This document shows, piece by piece, positions 7,217 through 15,907 of a stretch of DNA of 64,000 nucleotides. Both the position numbers and the translations under genes were made by a program. Source of the stretch: Flavobacterium fluviatile (GTDB lineage: Bacteria; Bacteroidota; Bacteroidia; Flavobacteriales; Flavobacteriaceae); assembly GCF_010645065.1 (NCBI RefSeq), contig NZ_JAADZW010000018.1, positions 1 through 64,000 on the forward strand, given 5' to 3'. Numbering within the stretch: position 1 is the stretch's first letter; each line of letters begins with the position of its first letter. A model generated the notes under the pieces. That model had not been told where the DNA came from and did no database searches. It was given only the letters and a program-made list of their open reading frames with translations.

Positions 7217-8341
7217 ATGAAACTAAAAATTATTTTTTTCGCACTTGCCTTTCTGGCTTCATTTCATATTTTTCCCCAAAATACCTACGTCTTTTTAGGA
7301 TCTTATAATCGTGATAAAACAGCCGAATCAATTCAGGTTTACCAGTTGAATACTGAAAACGGAAATCTCAATAAAATAACCGGAGTGAAAAACATCATTA
7401 ATCCGTCTTATTTAACGGTTTCTCCAAACGGAAAATATATTTATGCCTGTACGGATACGAAAACACCAAATGCAGGAAGTGTAAGCAGTTTTGCATTTAA
7501 TCCAGAAAATAAAACCCTTACTTTTTTGAATAAGCAGTCAAGCGGAGGCGAAAATCCTGTTTATGTTTCGGTTCATAAAAATGGTAAATGGCTTGTAAAT
7601 GCTAATTATACAGAAGGCAGCATATCGGTTCATCCGTTATTGGAAAACGGAACAATCGATTCGATTGCACAAAATTTTCAATATACCGACGGAAGTACTC
7701 ATAAAGAAAGGCAAACCCGTTCCCATGTCCATTCGGCTATATTTTCGCCTGAATTTGATTATTTGTTTTTACCTGATTTAGGGGCGGATAAAATCAGATG
7801 TTATCAATTTGATAAAAAACAGTTAAAGCCTTTAACTGAAGCTAAAGTTCCGTTTACAAAAACCGATTTAGAAGCCGGACCGAGACATTTTTCTTTTCAC
7901 CCCAATCAGAAATTTGGTTATTGTATTGAAGAAATGGCTGGCTTCATAAGCGTTTATCAATATAAATCCGGAAGTTTAACCAAGATCCAGCGCATCAATA
8001 CTCATCCGGATAAAATTAAGGAAGGTTTTGAAAGTTCTGATCTTCATATTTCGCCGGATGGCAAATTTTTATATGCTGCTAATCGGGGTAAAGAAAATAA
8101 TATTGCCATTTTTTCTATTGATAAAAAAGGATTTTTAAAGAACATAGGCTATCAATCGACTTTTGGAAATCATCCCCGGGTTTTTGCTGTCGATGAAACC
8201 GGAAAATTCCTGATAGTAACAAATGTCAATTAAGGAAATGTGATTGTTTTTAGAAGAAATCCAAAATCAGGATTGCTTAAAAAAGTAGGCAATGAAATTC
8301 AAATGGAAAATGTTTCCTGCGTTCAGATTAAAAAAATGTAA
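7217..8341 (+). pseudogene. Seven-bladed beta-propeller lactonase (6-phosphogluconolactonase-like), interrupted by an in-frame stop
   Basis: The gene starts at 7217 with a signal peptide (hydrophobic, ending F-P-Q) and encodes a YbhE/Pgl-type seven-bladed propeller: repeated P-S-Y-L-T-V-S-P-N-G-K-Y-I-Y, H-V-H-S-A-I-F-S-P and A-G-P-R-H-F-S-F-H-P blades. A TAA at 8231-8233 ends the frame after 338 codons, yet the same frame continues without a shift for 35 more codons (G-N-V-I-V-F-R-R-N-P-K-S-G-L-L-K-K) to a second TAA at 8339-8341. Those codons are the expected last blade (G-N-V-I-V-F...). CAA to TAA is the simplest change. Without these strands the propeller cannot close as usual, so the product is probably defective unless the stop is read through. 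Confidence 0.8.
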
Positions 8342-8410
8342 TTTTATTCTCATTTTATCATCCAGAGAAACGAAGAAACTTTATAATCACATCAACAATC
8401 TAGAGTAACG

Positions 8411-8439
8411 AGTGTGATTTTTCCTTCGTCGAAATGACA
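8411..8439 (+). repeat. Intergenic repeat, copy 2
   Basis: This is the second copy of the 29-base repeat at 7161-7189 (one mismatch at 8421). It lies between the end of the decayed lactonase and the GNAT gene. Bases 8342-8464 otherwise contain nothing coding. Confidence 0.7.
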
Positions 8440-8464
8440 CACTTTGCAATTTAAATATAAAAAA

Positions 8465-8989
8465 ATGGACAACTTATATTTCAATTTACAACCGGAAATT
8501 TTAGAAAACGAAATCACAAAATTAATTCCGTTACAGGAAAAACATTTTGAAGCATTATTTGAAGCTGCTTCCGACCCACTAATTTGGGAACAGAATCCTG
8601 TAAAAGACCGATATCAAAGACAAGGCTTTAAAACTTTTTTTGAAATCATAATTACAAAACATTCATTCCTAATTCTCGATAAACAAACCAACGAAATAAT
8701 GGGAACGACTAGTTTTTACGATTACAATCCCGAAAAATCAAATATTGGAATTGGCTACACTTTTATTACAAGAAAATATTGGGGCGGTCCTTATAATAAA
8801 TCAAATAAAAAATTATTGATCGATTATGCATTTCAACATGTTGATTCAGTACTTTTTCACGTTGGAGCAGAAAATTTCCGTTCACAAAAAGCCGTTTTAA
8901 AACTCGGTGCAGAAAAAATCAATGATGTGGTGTTTCAGATTAACGGAGTCGATGTGCCTTATTTTGAATACGAATTAAAAAAACAATAA
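8465..8989 (+). CDS. GNAT-family N-acetyltransferase (RimJ/RimL-like)
   Basis: A 174-residue protein with the GNAT fold of the RimJ/RimL type: L-I-P-L-Q-E-K-H-F-E-A-L in the first strand/helix, I-M-G-T-T-S-F-Y-D-Y strand beta4, G-I-G-Y-T-F-I-T-R-K-Y-W-G-G before the acetyl-CoA loop, and N-F-R-S-Q-K-A-V-L-K-L-G-A-E, the hallmark helix and strand of this branch. Met at 8465 is chosen because the upstream extension uses TTG and lies against the intergenic repeat. The acceptor (protein N-terminus, amino acid or antibiotic) cannot be told. It lies 3 bases upstream of the LOG-family gene, so probably in one operon. Confidence 0.85.
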   Translation: MDNLYFNLQPEILENEITKLIPLQEKHFEALFEAASDPLIWEQNPVKDRYQRQGFKTFFEIIITKHSFLILDKQTNEIMGTTSFYDYNPEKSNIGIGYTFITRKYWGGPYNKSNKKLLIDYAFQHVDSVLFHVGAENFRSQKAVLKLGAEKINDVVFQINGVDVPYFEYELKKQ

Positions 8990-8992
8990 ACT

Positions 8993-9574
8993 ATGAAAAG
9001 AATAACAGTCTTTTGCGGATCCAGTTTTGGTACTGAAGAAATTTACAAAGAACAGGCAGTTATACTTGGAAAAACATTAGCAGAACAAAATATAGAATTG
9101 GTTTATGGAGGAGCCAATGTTGGTCTTATGGGTGCCGTAGCCGATGGTGTTTTAAATAACGGCGGAAAAGCCATTGGCGTTTTGCCTAATTTTTTAAGAT
9201 CGAAAGAAATTGCACATCTGGGTTTAACGGAACTTATTGTTGTAGAAAGCATGCATGAAAGAAAAACTAAAATGAACGATTTATGTGATGGGGTTATTGC
9301 GCTTCCGGGTGGTTTTGGTACGCTCGAAGAACTTTTCGAAATGGTTACCTGGGCCCAATTAGGACTTCATAAAAAGCCAATAGCTATTTTGAATATCAAT
9401 GGATTTTATAATTCGCTCATACAACTGACTGAAACCATGGTCAGCAAAGGTTTATTAAAAGATGTAAATCAGCAGATGCTTTTAGTGAGTGATGACATTG
9501 ATGATTTATTGGATAAAATGAAGAATTACAAAGCTCCTACAGTTGGAAAATGGATCGCGAAAGAGGAACTTTAA
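8993..9574 (+). CDS. LOG-family cytokinin riboside 5'-monophosphate phosphoribohydrolase-like protein (TIGR00730)
   Basis: A 193-residue Rossmann-fold protein with the complete LOG signature: V-F-C-G-S-S at the start, V-Y-G-G-A-N-V-G-L-M-G near residue 40, M-H-E-R-K at about 87 and P-G-G-F-G-T-L-E-E at about 102-110. These motifs bind the nucleotide and catalyse hydrolysis of the N-glycosidic bond of nucleoside 5'-monophosphates (cytokinin activation in plants; AMP and other nucleotides in bacteria). Length is normal. It follows the GNAT gene closely. Confidence 0.9.
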   Translation: MKRITVFCGSSFGTEEIYKEQAVILGKTLAEQNIELVYGGANVGLMGAVADGVLNNGGKAIGVLPNFLRSKEIAHLGLTELIVVESMHERKTKMNDLCDGVIALPGGFGTLEELFEMVTWAQLGLHKKPIAILNINGFYNSLIQLTETMVSKGLLKDVNQQMLLVSDDIDDLLDKMKNYKAPTVGKWIAKEEL

Positions 9575-9669
9575 TCAGTTTTGACACCCTGATTTTCTGT
9601 TTTTAACACAATTTCAGGAATAACTTTCTTATCTTGTGAGTCCAAAAAACTGAAAATCCGTTATCTAAA

Positions 9670-10356
9670 ATGAAACATTTAAAAGCCCATTATTTTTTAT
9701 TCGCCCTTATTTTATCTGTAAATTTCACAAATGCTCAGGATACTGATACCGGAAACTGGTTTATTTATTTTGGAAATCAGGCCATCAATAAAAAATGGAA
9801 CTGGCATAACGAAGTACAGTACCGCAATTATAATTTTGCAGGAGATACTCAGCAGTTATTGCTAAGAACGGGAATTGGATACAATCTTACCGAAAACAAT
9901 AATAATATTTTATTGGGTTACGGTTTTATCAATTCACAAAACTATATCCCAGGAACTGACGATAAAGCAGACAGTAATGAACACCGCATTTTTCAGCAAT
10001 TTATAACACGCCAGAATTTTGGAAGGGTATATCTGCAGCACCGTTATCGTGTCGAAGAACGTTTTTTAAAAGATGATTTTCAAATGCGTTTTCGTTATTT
10101 CTTAGCTTTGAATGTTCCAATAAACAAGCCTAAAATGGAAGACAATGCCTTTTATTTTTCAGCTTATAATGAAATTTTTATAAACGCAGAATTGCCTGCT
10201 TTTGACAGAGACCGCGTTTATGGTGCATTAGGTTATGTAATCAATAAGAATTTCAGGGTTGAAGCAGGTTTTATGAGACAGATTCAGGAAAAAACAGGCA
10301 GAAACCAGTTTCAGATCGTAATTTTCAATAATATACCTTTTAGCAGCAGTAAATAA
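9670..10356 (+). CDS. DUF2490 outer-membrane beta-barrel protein
   Basis: A 228-residue secreted protein with a signal peptide ending T-N-A-Q, then alternating amphipathic strands typical of small outer-membrane barrels (N-W-F-I-Y-F-G-N-Q, W-N-W-H-N-E-V-Q-Y-R-N-Y, Q-H-R-Y-R-V-E-E-R-F, F-R-Y-F-L-A-L-N). The last strand is Q-I-V-I-F-N-N-I-P-F and the protein ends S-S-S-K. This matches the DUF2490 family common in Flavobacteria. The function is unknown. It is followed after 19 bases by the SRPBCC gene. Confidence 0.85.
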   Translation: MKHLKAHYFLFALILSVNFTNAQDTDTGNWFIYFGNQAINKKWNWHNEVQYRNYNFAGDTQQLLLRTGIGYNLTENNNNILLGYGFINSQNYIPGTDDKADSNEHRIFQQFITRQNFGRVYLQHRYRVEERFLKDDFQMRFRYFLALNVPINKPKMEDNAFYFSAYNEIFINAELPAFDRDRVYGALGYVINKNFRVEAGFMRQIQEKTGRNQFQIVIFNNIPFSSSK

Positions 10357-10375
10357 CATTTCAAAATCCGTAAAT

Positions 10376-10843
10376 ATGGCAACAGTAAATAATAATTTTG
10401 CAAAAGCCGAAATGCTGATCAGAAAACCCGTTTCAGAAGTTTTTGAGGCTTTTATAAACCCTGAAATTACCAGCAAATTTTGGTTTACTAAAGGATCCGA
10501 AAAATTAGAAGAAGGGAAACCGGCTGAATGGACCTGGGAAATGTATGGTTTTTCGCTTACTGTTTTGACTAAACTAATAGAATTAGATAAACGAATTGTA
10601 ATTGAATGGGGAAATAGTGGAGAAGAAACCCTTGTAGAATGGATTTTTAATCCCCTGGATGAAAAAGAAACTTTTGTAAGCGTTACCAATTCTAATTTTA
10701 AAGGCGATGCTGATAAAATACTTTCTGAAGTTCGAAATTCTACTGAAGGCTTCACATTGGTTTTAGCTGGAGCGAAAGCTTTTTTAGAGCATCAGATCCA
10801 GTTGAATTTAGTGTTAGACAGATTCCCGAAAGGTTTGAGTTAA
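10376..10843 (+). CDS. SRPBCC/AHSA1-like protein
   Basis: A 155-residue protein of the START/AHSA1 superfamily: an N-terminal strand and helix (I-R-K-P-V-S-E-V-F-E-A-F-I-N-P-E-I-T-S-K-F-W), the characteristic G-S-E-K-L-E-E-G-K with W-E-W-E-M-Y-G, and V-I-E-W-G-N-S-G...T-L-V-E-W-I-F in the sheet, ending with the long C-terminal helix (S-T-E-G-F-T-L-V-L-A-G-A-K-A-F-L-E-H). Members bind hydrophobic ligands or Hsp90-like partners; no ligand is predicted. Likely in one transcript with the DUF1801 gene 18 bases downstream. Confidence 0.85.
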   Translation: MATVNNNFAKAEMLIRKPVSEVFEAFINPEITSKFWFTKGSEKLEEGKPAEWTWEMYGFSLTVLTKLIELDKRIVIEWGNSGEETLVEWIFNPLDEKETFVSVTNSNFKGDADKILSEVRNSTEGFTLVLAGAKAFLEHQIQLNLVLDRFPKGLS

Positions 10844-10861
10844 TCACCCAAAAATAATGTC

Positions 10862-11239
10862 ATGGCAGCTATCCCTACTCCTAAACCTGCAAATATAGAT
10901 GAATATATTGGCGGTTTCCCAAACGATGTTCAGGAAGTATTAGAAAATGTCCGAATGACAATCCGTAAGGCAGCTCCTTATGCTAAAGAAAAAATAAGTT
11001 ACTCCATGCCCGCTTTTGAGCAAAACGGAATCGTGGTTTACTTTGCCGCATTTAAAAATCATATCGGGCTTTATGCATTGCCAAGTGGTCATGAAGAGTT
11101 TAAGGAAGCGCTTTCAAAATACAAATCGGGCAAAGGCTCTGTACAATTTCCGTTGAATCAGCCTATGCCGTTTGATTTAATTACAAAAATTGTAAAATTC
11201 AGAGTACAGGAAAATCTTGAAAAAGCAAAAAATAAATAA
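10862..11239 (+). CDS. DUF1801 / YdhG-type iron chaperone-like protein
   Basis: This 125-residue protein is the most typical YdhG relative in the window: K-P-A-N-I-D-E-Y-I-G-G-F-P at the start, V-R-M-T-I-R-K-A-A-P-Y-A-K-E-K-I-S-Y-S-M-P-A-F in the core, then N-H-I-G-L-Y-A-L-P-S-G-H and a K-G-S-V-Q-F-P-L-N-Q-P-M-P element. The family has been annotated as iron chaperone by relation to yeast frataxin-like folds, but firm evidence is thin. It is flanked closely by the SRPBCC and 2H phosphoesterase genes. Confidence 0.88.
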   Translation: MAAIPTPKPANIDEYIGGFPNDVQEVLENVRMTIRKAAPYAKEKISYSMPAFEQNGIVVYFAAFKNHIGLYALPSGHEEFKEALSKYKSGKGSVQFPLNQPMPFDLITKIVKFRVQENLEKAKNK

Positions 11240-11246
11240 TTAAAAT

Positions 11247-11936
11247 ATGAATTTGTCTGAACATTACAATTCGCTTTTCAAAACATCATCTGAGTTGATT
11301 TTATCTGAGAAATATTCTATAGATTCTAAAATTAATGATGATTCGGATAAACGATTCGGCATTACATTACTGATTCGACCAAACGAGGAAATAAGCAACA
11401 ATATTCAGGAATTCTTAAAAGAGTTAAAAAAAGCAGAACCGGAACAGTATTATTATCCAAATTCTGATATTCATATAACTGTCCTGTCTATTATTTCGTG
11501 TGCTGAAGGTTTTAATCTTAATCAATTTTCTGCGTCAGAATATGTTGAAATCATTGAAAAAAGTCTGGTTGATGTAAATGAAATTGAAATTGAGTACCGG
11601 GGCGTTACGTTATCTCCGTCAGCAATAATGATTCAGGGATTTCCCTCAGATAATTCATTGAATATGCTGCGTGACAAACTGCGAGAAAATTTTAAAAATT
11701 CTTCCCTTCAACAAAGCATGGACAGCCGTTACACGGTAACTGCTGCACATTCTACCGTAATGCGGTTTCAAAAAAAATTACAAAGCCCAAAAAAGCTTAT
11801 TGAAGTTGTAGAAAAATTCAGAAATCATAACTTTGGAAAATTCACAGTTGATAAAATTGAATTGGTGTATAACGACTGGTATCAGCGTGAAAGAAACACT
11901 ATAAATTTGTGTGATCTTTATCTGAAATTTTTTTAG
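11247..11936 (+). CDS. 2H phosphoesterase (2'-5' RNA ligase/LigT-like)
   Basis: A 229-residue protein with two H-x-T motifs at the expected distance: H76-I-T78 (D-I-H-I-T-V-L) and H168-S-T170 (A-A-H-S-T-V-M). These are the paired catalytic motifs of the 2H phosphoesterase superfamily, which includes LigT RNA ligases and cyclic phosphodiesterases acting on 2',3'-cyclic or 2'-5' bonds. The spacing and beta-rich flanks fit an intact enzyme. The exact RNA or nucleotide substrate is not predicted. It is the last gene of the plus-strand block; the antiporter gene converges 11 bases downstream. Confidence 0.8.
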   Translation: MNLSEHYNSLFKTSSELILSEKYSIDSKINDDSDKRFGITLLIRPNEEISNNIQEFLKELKKAEPEQYYYPNSDIHITVLSIISCAEGFNLNQFSASEYVEIIEKSLVDVNEIEIEYRGVTLSPSAIMIQGFPSDNSLNMLRDKLRENFKNSSLQQSMDSRYTVTAAHSTVMRFQKKLQSPKKLIEVVEKFRNHNFGKFTVDKIELVYNDWYQRERNTINLCDLYLKFF

Positions 11937-11947
11937 ACGCAGCAACC

Positions 11948-14095
11948 TTAACCTTTTTTCAAAATATTCCCTAACCCTTTTCCAATCTGTTCAATCGCTT
12001 CGATACCTTTTGTTAACGGGGTTGCAGTAAAGTCTTCATAAGCATCCATTGCGCTCTCTTTTCGCCCATCCTGCGGGTAAACCAGAATAAGGTTATTATC
12101 ATTAAAAGATTTTTCAAATTTTTGTGGCAATTTATCAAAGATAGACTGATAGGAAACAGATCCTTTTCTGGACAGATTAAATACAATCAAATCAGTCGGT
12201 TTAATTTCATCCGAAATAGCTTCAAAATCCTCCCAGTCCAAAATGCTTTTGAATGCCAGTTTTGTATTTAGTTTTAACTTATTCACTATCTGCTGAATTG
12301 CCTGATGTGTTTTATACTCCCCATAAATAACAATCTGACTACTCAATTCCTGCGATAATCTGCACATTTTCTGGATTAGGGGCGGAAAACCAATTCCTCT
12401 TTCAGAAAAAGGAGGACAAACAAAAACGAGTCTCCTGTCTTCTATAAATGGTTTTTGAAACCTGCAGATAAACAGGTTCTTGTCTACATTATTAATGATT
12501 GAGTCAACGTTTTCTCCAAAAATCTTATCAAGAAAGCCTGTTTTTCTTGGCCAGCCTATAATCACAATATCAGACATTATTTCCTTAGAGGTACGTGCAA
12601 TTCCACTAGCCGGATTGTGATCTATTCGTGCAATTGTATTAATCTTAATTTCAGAAGCTGATCCCTGGATGACAAACTTATCAACTTCTTTTTTATATTT
12701 CAAAATATTGATTTCTGCCTGATCATTATTAGGAACAATCGTTAATAAAGTTACGGGATTGGCTGATTTTTTGTCTTTTATTAAAAGTGCGAAATCCAAC
12801 AAAGGTTCAGTAGCTGAAGTTTTTGCCAGTGGAATTAAAATGTGTTCGTCCAGAATCAGATCTTTATTTGCATCTTGCGGAGAAACTTCTTCCTCACAGA
12901 TGGCAATCTTTTTACCTGCTTTTTCAGTGGCAAAAGATGCTATAATACAAGTTATCAATATCAATATAATGGTTCCGTTTAATATATTTTCGTCCAGGAT
13001 TTTTGCTTTAAAACCAACCAGAATAACAGCCAGGGTAGCTGCAGCATGCGCACTGCTTAATCCAAAAATTAACTGCCTTTCTGTTCTGGTATATTTAAAA
13101 GCAATCTGAGCAAAAAAGGCTGCAATCCATTTTCCAAAAATAGCCACCAGACTCAATGTTGCAGCAACAATAAGAGCTGTTGGTCCGCTTAAAATCACAC
13201 TAATATCAACAAGCATACCTACAGAAATCAGGAAAAACGGAATAAACAACGCATTTCCTATAAACTCAATCCTGTTCATTAAAGCAGATGAATGAGGAAT
13301 TAAAGGATTCAGTGCCAAACCTGCTACGAAGGCACCGATGATAGGCTCTACACCTGCAACTTCAGCTAAAAATGCGGCAAAGAAAACCACAGAAAGTACA
13401 AAAATATAATGGGCATGCTTTTCACTTTCCAGTTTTTTAAAAAACCATTTTGCCACTTTTGGAATGACCAAAAACATAATAGCTGAAAAGATAGCCAGCG
13501 AAATAGTTAATTTGATCCAGAAAGCCTGATTGAGATTTCCCTCATTGCTTCCCATGATGACGGCCAGAATAATCAAAACAGCGGTATCCGTCAGGATAGT
13601 TCCTCCTACTGTTATAGCAACCACCTGATTTTTAGCAATTCCTAATTTACTTACAATCGGATAAGCTACTAATGTGTGCGTTGCAAACATACTTGCCGTT
13701 AAAAAACTGGCGTTGAAATCGTACTGCAGTAAATAATAACAAACGGGAAACCCTATTGTCAAGGGAAAAATAAAAGTAAAAAAACCAAACAACAAGCTTT
13801 TGTTACGGTTGGCTTTAAACTCATTCATATCAAGCTCCAGACCTGCAATAAACATAATATACAGCAGCCCTATAGTTGAAAATAAATCAACTGCGGAGTT
13901 TTTTGCTAAAATATTGAGACCGTGTGGGCCAATTATTACACCCGAAATAATTAAACCGATAATTCCAGGAATATTAATTTTTTTAAGCAAAATAGGGCTT
14001 AACAAAATGATGAAAAGTATTAACGAAAAAATTAATACCGGGTTGCTAAGCGGTAGTTCAAATTCTTGTATAAAATGCCTGAAAAATTCAATCAT
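11948..14095 (-). CDS. KefB/CPA2-type cation:proton antiporter with C-terminal USP-like domain
   Basis: A 715-residue inner-membrane protein. Residues 15 to about 390 hold some 12 hydrophobic segments of the CPA2 family; the I-P-G-I-I-G-L-I-I-S-G and P-I-I-G-A-F-V-A-G motifs and the F-A-T-H-T-L-V...D-T-A-V-L (unwound helix plus Asp) pair are visible. The rest (about 400-715) is cytoplasmic and contains a domain with the universal-stress-protein feel (H-I-L-I-P-L-A...D-F-A-L-L-I; S-D-I-V-I-I-G-W-P). Proteins like this exchange Na+ or K+ for H+ across the membrane. Ion choice cannot be read from the sequence. It is transcribed divergently from sdaA across about 300 bases. Confidence 0.88.
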   Translation of the reverse strand: MIEFFRHFIQEFELPLSNPVLIFSLILFIILLSPILLKKINIPGIIGLIISGVIIGPHGLNILAKNSAVDLFSTIGLLYIMFIAGLELDMNEFKANRNKSLLFGFFTFIFPLTIGFPVCYYLLQYDFNASFLTASMFATHTLVAYPIVSKLGIAKNQVVAITVGGTILTDTAVLIILAVIMGSNEGNLNQAFWIKLTISLAIFSAIMFLVIPKVAKWFFKKLESEKHAHYIFVLSVVFFAAFLAEVAGVEPIIGAFVAGLALNPLIPHSSALMNRIEFIGNALFIPFFLISVGMLVDISVILSGPTALIVAATLSLVAIFGKWIAAFFAQIAFKYTRTERQLIFGLSSAHAAATLAVILVGFKAKILDENILNGTIILILITCIIASFATEKAGKKIAICEEEVSPQDANKDLILDEHILIPLAKTSATEPLLDFALLIKDKKSANPVTLLTIVPNNDQAEINILKYKKEVDKFVIQGSASEIKINTIARIDHNPASGIARTSKEIMSDIVIIGWPRKTGFLDKIFGENVDSIINNVDKNLFICRFQKPFIEDRRLVFVCPPFSERGIGFPPLIQKMCRLSQELSSQIVIYGEYKTHQAIQQIVNKLKLNTKLAFKSILDWEDFEAISDEIKPTDLIVFNLSRKGSVSYQSIFDKLPQKFEKSFNDNNLILVYPQDGRKESAMDAYEDFTATPLTKGIEAIEQIGKGLGNILKKG

Positions 14096-14366
14096 ACTGT
14101 AAATTTAGCTGCTAAGTTTTTTTATTGATTTTTAACCCAAATCAAATATTCAAAGTTGCCTTTGTTCAATTATCAAAAAACTAAAAATCCAGTTTTTCAG
14201 ATAAAGTCTGAGTACAAAAATACCTAAAAAGGGCTGAACTTTTCATCAAAGTTATATATTAAGTAATTAATTTTATTTCCTTGACGAATTATTATTATTT
14301 AATATATTTTTCAGTATAAACCGCAATATTAACAAATAAAAAAGAAGCTTCATTGCGTTATTCAAT

Positions 14367-14374
14367 TATCTTTG
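14367..14374 (+). promoter_or_regulatory. -7 box of the L-serine dehydratase gene
   Basis: TATCTTTG matches TAnnTTTG and ends 19 bases before the ATG at 14394. The only nearby TTG (14353-14355) is 11 bases upstream, too close for a standard -33. The remaining intergenic bases 14096-14360 are AT-rich with no gene. Confidence 0.5.
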
Positions 14375-14393
14375 TTTGAATAAAAAGTGGATA

Positions 14394-15821
14394 ATGGAAG
14401 AATGTATTTCTGTTTTTGATATGCTAAAAATTGGTGTTGGGCCATCGAGTTCCCATACACTTGGACCGTGGCGTGCTGCTGAGCGTTTTTTAAAAGAACT
14501 GAGAGAACAGTCAATATTAGAAGATATCAGCAGAGTTAAAGTTGACCTTTACGGATCGCTTTCGCTAACAGGCAAAGGCCATGCTACCGATCTGGCTGTT
14601 ATGCTGGGTCTCAGCGGTCAGGATCCGGAATACATTCCTATTGAAAATATTTCAGGAATCATTAAAACGATTGAGACCAAAAATGAGATTATTTTGGGCA
14701 ATGAGCATACGATTCCGTTTCATTTTCTTCAGGATATTGTTTTCAATAAAGAATTCCTTCCGTTTCATGCCAACGGACTAAAATTTACGGCTTATAAAAA
14801 TGATGGCTCTGAATACGAATCTGTTTTTTATTCTATCGGAGGCGGTTTTGTAGTTAAAGAAGAACGCACCAATGCCAAAAATAAAATTGCCATAAAATGC
14901 GCCTTTCCGTTTATGATAGATAATGCCGACGATTTATTAAAATATACGATTCAGAAAAGCAAAAACATTTCTGACATTGTGTATGAGAATGAAAAATCGA
15001 TGCGTTCTGAAGAAGAAATTCAAACCGAATTAATGCGGATCTGGCATACGATGCTGGAATGCATGTATATTGGCTGTCATTCTGAAGGAACTCTTCCTGG
15101 GGGATTGAATGTACGCCGAAGAGCTTTTGATATGCACCAGAATTTAATTGGCTTGTCGAACTATAATGATCCGCAATCGTGGCTGGAAGAAATCAGAAAA
15201 ACCGAAGTCAGGTTTCGTCAAATCCTGAAATGGGTAAGCTGTTTTGCATTGGCCGTCAACGAGGTAAATGCCTCTTTAGGACGTGTCGTCACTGCCCCTA
15301 CAAACGGAAGCGCAGGTGTAATACCGGCAGTTTTAATGTATTATCTGGTAATCGAAAACCACAATGCGGGTGAAAAAGAAATCAAACAATTTTTGATGGT
15401 CGCCGGAGAAATAGGAAGTCTTTTTAAGCAGGGATCGACCATTTCTGCAGCAATGGGAGGCTGTCAGGCAGAGATTGGTGTTTCGTCATCCATGGCTGCT
15501 GCAGCCCTTTGCGAATTAATGGGTGGCACTCCTGCCCAGGTATTGATGGCTGCTGAAATTGCCATGGAACATCATCTTGGTTTAACTTGTGATCCCATTG
15601 GCGGCCTGGTTCAGATTCCGTGTATCGAAAGAAATACAATGGGGGCAATAAAAGCCATCAACGCTGCCGAGCTGGCTCTTGAAACCGATGCTAAAAATGC
15701 CAAAGTTCCACTAGATAAAGTAATCAATACGATGTGGCAAACAGCAAAAGATATGAATTCGAAATACAAAGAAACCTCAGAAGGCGGTTTGGCAATTGCG
15801 GTAAATATGGCCGATTGTTAG
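14394..15821 (+). CDS. sdaA: L-serine ammonia-lyase (L-serine dehydratase), single-chain, iron-sulfur type
   Basis: A 475-residue enzyme that converts L-serine to pyruvate and ammonia. The N-terminal beta domain starts with I-G-V-G-P-S-S-S-H-T-L-G-P-W-R-A. The alpha domain carries the catalytic T-A-P-T-N-G-S-A-G-V-I-P and the iron-sulfur cysteines in G-G-C-Q-A-E, L-T-C-D-P-I-G-G and I-P-C-I-E-R-N. Both halves are fused as in the SdaA-type single chain, and the length is normal. Met at 14394 follows the -7 box; the longer frame uses TTG within that box. No neighbour suggests a dedicated serine catabolic operon. Confidence 0.93.
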   Translation: MEECISVFDMLKIGVGPSSSHTLGPWRAAERFLKELREQSILEDISRVKVDLYGSLSLTGKGHATDLAVMLGLSGQDPEYIPIENISGIIKTIETKNEIILGNEHTIPFHFLQDIVFNKEFLPFHANGLKFTAYKNDGSEYESVFYSIGGGFVVKEERTNAKNKIAIKCAFPFMIDNADDLLKYTIQKSKNISDIVYENEKSMRSEEEIQTELMRIWHTMLECMYIGCHSEGTLPGGLNVRRRAFDMHQNLIGLSNYNDPQSWLEEIRKTEVRFRQILKWVSCFALAVNEVNASLGRVVTAPTNGSAGVIPAVLMYYLVIENHNAGEKEIKQFLMVAGEIGSLFKQGSTISAAMGGCQAEIGVSSSMAAAALCELMGGTPAQVLMAAEIAMEHHLGLTCDPIGGLVQIPCIERNTMGAIKAINAAELALETDAKNAKVPLDKVINTMWQTAKDMNSKYKETSEGGLAIAVNMADC

Positions 15822-15841
15822 TATAATATTGCTTAATTTTG
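15815..15841 (+). promoter_or_regulatory. Putative panB promoter
   Basis: TTG at 15815-15817 and TAATTTTG at 15834-15841 match the -33/-7 elements with a 16-base spacer, one below the usual range. It overlaps the last codons of sdaA and lies 66 bases before the panB start. Confidence 0.5.
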
Positions 15842-15907
15842 CAGAAAAAAATCGTTTTAAGGAATACCAGCTTTAATACTATTCAAAAAAAACTAAAAAA
15901 AATATCA

